Shown piece by piece: positions 56,623-64,000 of a stretch of DNA of 64,000 nt; position 1 is the first letter of the stretch, and every line of letters starts with the position of its first letter. The stretch comes from Oreohelix idahoensis (Eukaryota; Mollusca; Gastropoda; Stylommatophora; Oreohelicidae): contig JAMPIV010016262.1 in NCBI GenBank assembly GCA_024509875.1, forward strand, positions 568,251-632,250, in the 5' to 3' direction. The notes under the pieces were generated by a model that had not been told where the DNA came from, did no database searches, and worked only from the letters and a program-made list of their open reading frames with translations. Made by a program: the position numbers and the translations under genes.

Positions 56623-59245
56623 TGTGGCAGAGGATATTATGAAAATAGATTTCATACATCTATATTTTTCTTCCACCTGTCTTTCACCGGCTTCCTTCTA
56701 AGCCATGCACGGTTTGTTAACGTAAAACCCTCCTCTGTCTCTTTCTTAATTTAGCACGCCTATTTTATTTTCTTTTCTCTATTTGACTTAGGAATGTTTA
56801 CCAACAGACCTATTTGTTAAACGCAGACCCCTTCATTTTTCTATATATGCCAAACTCTTAATTTGACCACGCACATTTTCTTTTCTCCATGTCGTATAAA
56901 CTACGAGGAATGTTTGCAATCAGACAGGTAACGGAACGCGTAGAGAGGGGACGGGATGGTGGATTTGTAGAGAAGGGGAGATAAGCTAAATGAAGAAAAA
57001 CCAAGGGGGCGATAGGTTGAAACGTATTTTTCGTTAGACATTGGTCAGGGGGACTTAATCTGAAACCAAGGGCAGATAATCACAGTTACCCCCACTGAAT
57101 CCGTTCGTTTGGAAGGTAATTAAACACGGTGAGAATCGCCAGATAAAAGGACGGGTTTCGCTCGATTGCCAGAGACTGCAAGCGGTAAAAGCGTGAATTT
57201 TTCCTCTGATTCGCAGATCGACCGAATAAAAGCCCGAAATCTGAGCAAAGGCGTTAAAAGTAACACGTCTGAGCGAAGTTCTGCAAATTTAATATATATT
57301 CTCCAGCTTTTAAAATCCATTATTCAGTACCCACAGATTTATTTCAGAACATCTAGCTCCGATTCTAGAACCATTTGTATTAATGGAGTTTCTTAGTTTT
57401 CGTTGGAGATTGTTCTAATTTCTGTGTTGGCGGTAAATATCATACTAGAAGTTTGAGTGATTTAATTCTTAAGTCCGTCATTTTATTTCACATAGATTTT
57501 TCTGCGTAGAGTGATTTAACTGTTGATTCCGTCAATTATATTCCACTAGGATTTTATTGTGTGTTAATTGAGTAGCGAACTAAATACAATCTATAGCTAA
57601 ACTGTTCCGGATGTAGCGTTAATCTAACTAACCGATTTAACCAGTAAAAGATATTTAATCGACTAGTAAATGCACTGTTTATTATGAGTATTGACGAAAT
57701 ATATATTTATTTCTAATTCATGATGATTAATTTTTTTAATGACTATAATTTACTTCACGGGAGTTTTTAAACGATCATATAAGCTCTAGGCTTGTAGTTC
57801 CAATTTAAGTTAAATAACCGAAGTGGATAAATATATTATATTTTACGCGGGTTAAGGATAGGATTGAGAATACTATATTATGATTAAGTATTTGTATTTT
57901 TTTCTCCTTTACACAGTACTGGGTCAAACCCAAATCTACCAGCGGCTTCCTTATAAATCTGAGAATAACTTTACAAAAGAACATTTTTACTTAGTATCTG
58001 GGTCTTCAAGGTAAACCTGTCTGGCTTCGTGTTCACACCCAGAAAGAGACAGAGTACCAACCCAAAGAACATTAAGAATAAATTTTGTAACTGGGCCTAT
58101 AGATCCAGATTTCTTTTTCCCATTTTTCATATACATTCAGCCCGTGGGGGCAACAAAATCAAACATTTGATATAATCAAACTTGTGACATTTTCCGACTA
58201 TCGACCATTTATGGTGTGACAAGGCATTTTTATACTGAGAGAAGTTACCGGCCTGACATTCCTATGTACTGGAAATCTCAAGCTACTGACACTGTGAGCA
58301 CTGTTAAATTTCTTACTTGGACTAATTAATGTGACACAAACAGAAATCCTAAATAAAAGTAACAAAGTGAACGTTCCCCGGAGAAGTGGATTTAATGTCT
58401 TTGAGGAGCTGGGGTTTTCTTTGCCAAAATAACACTGGATTTGCTGTGTGCGTGTGTCCTAAAGATTGTTCCAGAAGGTGCAAATCAAGTATTAGGTAAG
58501 AACGAATGAACGTGGCCACGGTTGTATAGAAAGAAAGAAAGCAGGAATTAGTAACTCTTTTAGTGTATAATCCATGTACTCACTTTGTATATTCTTACTG
58601 TATTTTGCTAATACTGTTCAATTTCAGAAATAGAATAACGTAAATACTCTGTTCTTTACAGTATAGTCAAATTCTATACCACAGTGCTAATCTTTTGACC
58701 TTTTGGGGGTTAATTAACTTCTCTTTTTTGTGGGATCTTGTCTCAACAAAGGGGGGGGGGGGGGAAAGGGGGGGATAGTACTTATGGGTCTATTTCTTTA
58801 TTAATTCTGTACCCCTATGATTTTCTTCTGTTCGATATATGATAACATATATATATGTTGTGAAGTTTCTTTATGGTAAATAAAATTTACATAAACTGTA
58901 ATTTCGGTGTTGGTCAGCTTGTCCCAACATCCGCATTCCATTAGTATAGTTTTCACGTTTGTGCGTCTAACTGTCGTCACTTATCTGTGTGTGTGTGTGT
59001 GAGTGGTGGATATATATATTAATATATAGAAAGGGAACTGTCGGAACATCAATATTTTTTTAGTCGTAACCGATAGGCTGAGCTAGAGAAGTTTTTCTCA
59101 AATCCAGGGACAGACTTTGCCTTTTCACCAACTCACTAGTGAAATCTATCTGTTTACCTTATCTCGCACTGAGTCATCACCTTTGTCAGTTCTATTCAGA
59201 ATAGACCTAACATTGTTCTTAATCACCTATCGGAAATCTACGACA
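56623..59245. mobile_element. Solo LTR, 2.6 kb
   Basis: Starts TGTGG and ends CGACA, with AAGGA (56618-56622) and AAGAA (59246-59250) as a 5-bp duplication with one change. Removing it restores the LINE E reading frame. It has no ORF, and has a G14 run near 58750 and GT repeats near 58988. It belongs to a family with a relative at 62159-63990. A non-autonomous LTR element is the alternative. Orientation is unknown. Confidence 0.8.
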
Positions 59246-59477
59246 AAGAAAAGCTTACAGAACCGTTTGGGATAAGAACAGGAGTGTGACAGGGATGCCT
59301 ATTGTCTCCATTTCTTATCTTACTAGCAATAGACTGGGTTCTGAGAACATCGACAACACACAGCAGAAATGGAATCCAGTGGACTCTGACTAAGCAGTTG
59401 GATGATGTGGATTTTGCTGATGACTTGGCTCTTCTGTCCCATAATCGTAATCAGATGCAGAACAAATTGAAAACACT
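59246..59477 (+). pseudogene. LINE E reverse transcriptase catalytic part
   Basis: RT resumes: FGIRTGV, a TGA in place of the usual Arg of VRQGC, LLSPFLILLAIDWVL and VDFADDLALLS (catalytic box, about 59410), then MQNKLKTL where the next insertion sits. The TGA is consistent with CGA to TGA decay. Confidence 0.88.
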
Positions 59478-59779
59478 AAGGGACCCAAAGACGCAGCAAT
59501 AGAGAACGCAGTCAGTGACTCATAGCTTGACTGCCTGCGTCAGGACCAGCGAATCAGAGCTGGTCAAGACCGCACTCCACCTCCACGTGGTGGTCCTGGA
59601 AACAGTCTGCAGCAGTGCAGTCTGGCTGAGCGAGTGTGGATCGGAATGGGAAGGCAAACCCGGTCCTAAAAAATGCCGTGCAAAAGTCGGATGTGTCGAC
59701 CGAAAGGTGCAGATATCACAGCTTAGGCGTAAACAGACACAACGCAACCACCGTCCTTTTCAGGGCGAACGAGAAAGAA
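59478..59779 (+). mobile_element. 0.3-kb SINE-like repeat
   Basis: 302 bp flanked by GAAAACACT (59469-59477) and GAAAACCCT (59780-59788). It contains a possible box A-like GTCTGGCTGAGCGAG (about 59617) and ends GA/A-rich. Pieces of a related copy lie at 32986-33103 and 36043-36095. No reverse transcriptase or inverted ends, so SINE-like is an inference. Confidence 0.7.
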
Positions 59780-60515
59780 GAAAACCCTCGATGAGAGGTC
59801 ACAGCAATTGGGTCTGAAAATACACAGGGAAAAGACAAAAATAATGAGAATAAATGCAGGTAATGATAACATGGTTGAACTTGAAGAAGCACCAATACAA
59901 GATGTAGAATCGTATACATATCTTGGCAGCAATATAGACAAAGTTGGAGGGACAGACAGTGATGTCAAAATAAGAATACAAAAAGCAAAAGGAGCTTTCA
60001 TTGCATTGGGAAATATATGGAGATCAAGAGAAATCGGATCCAACACGAAAATAAGAATCTTCAACTCAAATATGAAGTCAGTCCTATTGTATGGCTCTGA
60101 GACATGGAGAACAACAAAGACAACAACCAAAAAGCTACATACTTTCATAAATGGGTGCTTGCGTAGAATATGAGGGATTAAAATGGTATGATAAGGTTAC
60201 CAACGTGGAACTGATGACAAGAACTAGACAAGTGCCAGTGGAACAAGAGATGAGAAGACGACGATGGCGATAGATAGGACATACGCTGAGGAAACCTATT
60301 GATAGCATTACAATACAGTCCTTGTTCTGGAATCCCCAGTTCAAGAGAGGCAGAGGTAGCCCACGAAGCACATGGAGAAGGGAGCTGGAAACAGAGGTGA
60401 AAATGATGAGGAGAACGTGGAAAGAACTTGAGATGATGGCACGTGATAGGAGGACTTGGCATGTATTTGTTGAAGGCCTATGCTCCTTTGGGAGTGGAAG
60501 GTTATGAATGAATGA
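59780..60515 (+). pseudogene. LINE E C-terminus
   Basis: Resumes with DERSQQLGLKIHREKTKIM, then YLGSNIDKVGG and LYGSETWRTTK, a frameshift and stop around 60171, a degenerate GHTLRKP block near 60280 and GRGSPRSTWRREL with a DRRTWHVFVEG end near 60480. GAAT repeats form the tail. Confidence 0.85.
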
Positions 60516-61087
60516 AATTAATAAGACAAATTTTCCCTTTCCGACCTGGTGCACCAAGATAGAATAGTCCAACTCATCCTTTTTTAACGTTTTTACTACT
60601 GTTTTTTCGTAGCATGTTTGTCACAGAGAGTTTATGATCTATAAATTTTCTATTTTCCTTTCTTTCTCTACCCCTGTTTTCTATTTTATTATCACTCTTT
60701 ATCCTTTATGTGTGTTTTCGCATTCGTACGTTTGCGACTATAAACATTACTATTTTCCCATTCAAACTTTCGCCGGGTTTCGTTTTCTCATTTAGAAACG
60801 CACTAGTGATGTTATTACATAGATGCCAGGCTCGGGAGGTTATTGCGTTGTAGACGTAAACTGTGAATATTCGCTTTCGCCAGACTTATAGGCGACATAT
60901 CGTCTGCATTTTCACCTGCCACAACGAGTTGCATCGGCTGAGCGCTCAGTTGAGGCGCGATAACCGACATCTCCACGGCGCAGTTTGAGACATTGGTCTG
61001 GAAATCCCATCTGACACGGCACTCACTGTGGGCCCTGGTCAGCGTGAGGTGTGAAGACGAGAAGTGTCAGTTATGGCAAACGTCTAG
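60516..61087. other. Unassigned spacer
   Basis: No supported gene. Pyrimidine-rich at 60590-60760 and GC-richer toward 61060. Confidence 0.3.
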
Positions 61088-62158
61088 TAATAATAATAAT
61101 AATAAATTCTTTAAGCACCAAACACGGCGCATAAGGCAGAAACCAGTGCTCTCCAGGTTGTTCGTTGTGACGCCACTCCTCTTAGCTCTTGCACATTATT
61201 TAGGCCCAACGTTCTTCCTTCTCTTATTATGTTCTTCTGAGTGTTTCTTTTGGTCTTCCTTTTTTCCTTTACCCTCAGGAACCCAAGTGAGCGCCTGTAG
61301 TGGTATTCTGTTGTTTTGCATTCGTAGGACATGACCGATATATGACCATCGTCTTTTCCTTATATAGTCGGAGACATATTTCTGCCTAGAGTCTTCTCTT
61401 ATTTGTCGATTAGTCTTGAATTCTTTCCAACTGATGTTCATGAGTTTTTCTAAGACATTTGTTCTCGAATGTATTCAGCTTGTTCTCCAATGATTTTGTT
61501 ATTTTCCAACTCTCACAGCCGTATGTTAACACGGAGATAACATTTGAATTAAACAGACGAAGCTTGGTATGTATATTCAATGATCGTAATTTCCAAATGT
61601 TAGATAATCTATTGAAGGCGCTAGCTGCCAAAGCAAGTCTAGTATGGAGTTCTCTTGTTGTGTCACCATCCTGAGTCATTTTACTGCCTAAATAATTGAA
61701 ACTTTCAACTTTCTGTAGTTTTTCCCCGTTCAAGATGATATCAAAGGTCTCGTTAGAAAAGTTCATAGCTTTGGTTTTAGAGGCATTTATTTGGAGACCT
61801 ATTTTAACCGAGAGATGACACAAATTATTTATTGCTTCTTGGGATTGTCTTGGTGTTGAACTTAAGAATGCTACATCATCTGCGAAATCCAGGTCCCCCA
61901 GGAATTTTCCATTTGTCCATTTTATACCCAATTGTTCATTGTGGGTATAGTTTCTCATAACCCAATCAATAGCTATTCCAAAAAGTAGTGGTGACATAAT
62001 ACAGCCTTGTTTAACCCCTGTTTCTACTGTAAACCATTCTGTATTCCCTTTATTTGTTCTAACACAACATCTTGCATTGTCATATAGCGCTTTGATTATA
62101 TTCACATATTTTGTTGGAAAACCATAGATTGTAAGTATCTTCCACAATGATGGGCGGT
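61088..62158 (-). mobile_element. LINE D (copy 2), 5'-truncated
   Basis: Same 3' end and ATT-repeat tail as copy 1, without the LINE A insertion. It begins on the right at ACCGCCCATC, the very sequence where copy 1 has its internal deletion joint. Target duplication not seen. Confidence 0.85.
61111..62147 (-). pseudogene. LINE D RT and C-terminus
   Basis: A 245-residue frame (62147-61410) covers SLWKILTIYGFPTKY-type text, VKQGCIMSPLLF, LDFADDVAFLS (about 61880), YLGSKMTQDGD and LTYGCESW. A frame change near 61430 leads to SYIGHVLRMQNNRIP, then further shifts (about 61275) within the basic C-terminal block. Much less damaged than copy 1. Confidence 0.85.
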
Positions 62159-63914
62159 AATGGGAAGTGTTAAATGTAAGGTGTTTAAAACGGAAAGGGG
62201 AGATTATTTCGTTTTGCGAAATACGTTAGGACCCTTTGTCTGGTTTAAGATATTAACCAAAGTTTGAAACTTGATTTCACTCATTCTCCATTTGCAGTAG
62301 ACGTGGTCACTTCGTTCTAGATACTTAAACTTATAAGTGAAATCTCTTAGTTTCGTTATGATACCGTAGTTCTGTGTTGAGGTAAATATATTATATTTAA
62401 TATATCTAGATTTTGCGAGTGATTAAGTGTTAAATCGCATATTTTATCCCACTAGTTCTTTTGTGCAGAGAGAATTAAAATATAGTCTGTATTATTTTCT
62501 AGTGACGTGGTTCAGTGGAAAGCAGAATAAAGTATAATTTCTAGCTTAAAACCAGGTAGCTATAAGGAATTAAATTTAACTGCTAAATAATCAGACGAGA
62601 ATAATTTTTCTAAACTAACTTATAAATGCTAGATGCCTCATGAGTGTTGACGGAATACGTAGGTATTCCTAATTCATGAGGATTGATTTTTATATATAAC
62701 TTATTTCACGGGAAAGTTAAACGTCAAGTCAAGCTCTACGCTTGCCGTTCTAAATGTAAGTTATATTGAGTACATACTATGTAAAATATTTCATATGTGT
62801 TTTTTCTTTATTCAGTGAATACTGGGGTAACCCAAACTTTGCCGGCGTTTAGTACAGAGACATACCTGTGAAGAAACATAAATATTTTATATCTTTAACC
62901 ACGTGGGGTTTTAAGTAACGCCTGTCTGACAGGGCGTGTGCCTTCAGAGATAGACAGAATACTAATCCCACTAACGGGTTTCTTTAAAGAATAAATGCTT
63001 ATACTGGGCCTTTGAGCCAGTTCATATTTCTTCACAAACTCAAATGTACATGCTGCCTTGTGGCGAGAATAATTACAGAAAAAAAAAACATTAACATTTC
63101 CGACATTGTTGACAAAGTGTGTGGTGAACCAAGACTATCTGTTGAGAGAAGTTGTCCACCGGTCATCTTCCTAATTAAGGGAAACCTCGTGTTTCTGACA
63201 CTGTGTGCCCGTTTAAACTTTCTTACCCAAACTGATTCAAGTGACCTTAACAGTAATCTTAAAATAAGCTGGTGAAGTGAATGCTCCCCGGATCAGTGGA
63301 AGACACCTGTATCTGCAGAGCTGGGATTCTCTTTATCAAAAGAATACAGATTCACTGTAGAGAAGTGTCCTAAAGTTTGCGCCAGACGGCGAACAACAGC
63401 ACGATTGTAGGTAAGGTTGTGTGAGTCAGGGCCCTGATGAAAGAACCGAGTGAAAGTAGACGGAGGGGTCTTCTTTTGTTGATTCACCCACTTTATAACT
63501 TTCTTTATGCAAGTTTATTGCTAACTATATCTTCCCTTAGAATTGATCAGAGTATCAAGTCTGTCCATACCTTACAAAGGGGGAAAACTTAGACTCAATC
63601 ATATGTATCTGTGACTCTTTGGGCTATCACTCTCTTCTAACGGGACTGTGAGCTATACATCGAGGGGAAGGATCATACCAACGGGTCTATCATTCTTGTA
63701 GCATTCCTTGATTTTTTATGATTATGTGTATATGTTTTTTGATGTAATTTTATATGTTGTGAGAGAAGTTTGTATGATAATTAAACTACTCATAATTAAT
63801 CCAGCGTGTCGGTCAGTTCGTTTCAGAACATATATATAATCATTTGATATAGTTTTCCCACGTCTGTACGTCCAACTGTCGTCTTATGTGTGTGTGTATG
63901 TGAGTGGACAGATA

Positions 63915-63957
<43 letters not shown>

Positions 63958-63990
63958 GTGGTGTTAGATATGCGCTGATACTCTAAATCT
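62159..63990. repeat. Diverged relative of the solo LTR
   Basis: Many landmarks match 57390-59040 in the same order and orientation. Examples are AATTCATGA near 62675 against 57716, CTCCCCGGA near 63283 against 58375, TACTGGG near 62820 against 57920, and the GTGTGTGTG / GTGAGTGG block near 63890 against 58990. Divergence is substantial. The left side is cut by LINE D, and the right runs off the window. Confidence 0.75.
63916..63957. repeat. TA microsatellite
   Basis: About 40 bp of TA repeats next to a GT-rich run, in the LTR relative. Confidence 0.9.
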
Positions 63991-64000
63991 GTCGTAGAAG

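Larger units (their letters stand above)
45576..60515 (+). mobile_element. LINE E, host of three insertions
   Basis: Pieces at about 45700-46196, 55040-56622, 59246-59477 and 59780-60515 join without loss into one EN-RT LINE. The insertions are a Gmr1-like element, a solo LTR and a SINE-like repeat, each with its own target duplication. The 3' end carries GAAT repeats near 60505. The 5' end is not resolved. Confidence 0.88.

Noticed and set aside
57166..57396. 76-residue ORF in the solo LTR
   Set aside because: Not preserved in the related LTR at 62.2 kb and without a domain.

Overview
This is animal nuclear DNA made almost entirely of layered transposable elements. Long non-coding stretches, tRNA-derived SINEs, several non-LTR retrotransposon (LINE) families, long-LTR Ty3/Gypsy-type elements, Tc1, pogo/Tigger and hAT transposons, AT-rich spacers and microsatellites all point to a metazoan. 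The mix, with Gypsy elements whose integrase lies upstream of reverse transcriptase (Gmr1-like) and LINEs with short tetranucleotide tails, suggests a marine invertebrate, perhaps a mollusc. That guess is weak, because no host marker gene is present.

Layout. 1-2317: decayed LINE pieces. 2318-20165: a minus-strand LINE (here 'LINE C') split by a 14.2-kb Gmr1-like Gypsy element (3116-17309, 5-bp duplication AATGT). The LTRs and neighbouring LINE of that element were in turn hit by a Jockey-like LINE (3713-5156), LINE A (9742-11488), a Tc1-like element (15732-16954) and two SINEs. 21035-31530: the 3' end of one LINE, then a Jockey-like LINE ('LINE J') in four pieces, separated by a Tigger transposon, a minus-strand LINE ('LINE K') and a 2.1-kb element with an unfamiliar protein. 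31560-32372: a foldback palindrome. 32511-32651: the only plausible host coding piece, a first exon resembling half of a CARD domain, with a splice donor and a perfect kappaB-like site upstream. 33112-36034 and 37589-40773: two hAT transposons; the second is nearly intact with a perfect 8-bp duplication.

41675-44150: LINE D, with a second LINE A inserted. 45576-60515: LINE E on the plus strand, opened by three insertions: a nearly complete minus-strand Gmr1-like element (46197-55039), a 2.6-kb solo LTR (56623-59245) and a 0.3-kb SINE-like repeat (59478-59779). 61088-62158: a second copy of LINE D, followed by a diverged relative of the solo LTR to the end of the window.

There are no operons or cooperating genes. 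The value of the window lies in its insertion history. Copies inside the window act as empty-site controls for one another, so many boundaries can be set to the base without outside data. Nearly every coding region carries stops or frameshifts. The best preserved are the hAT element at 37.6-40.8 kb and the Gmr1-like element at 46.2-55.0 kb. Family names come from motif recognition by eye; no database search was run.
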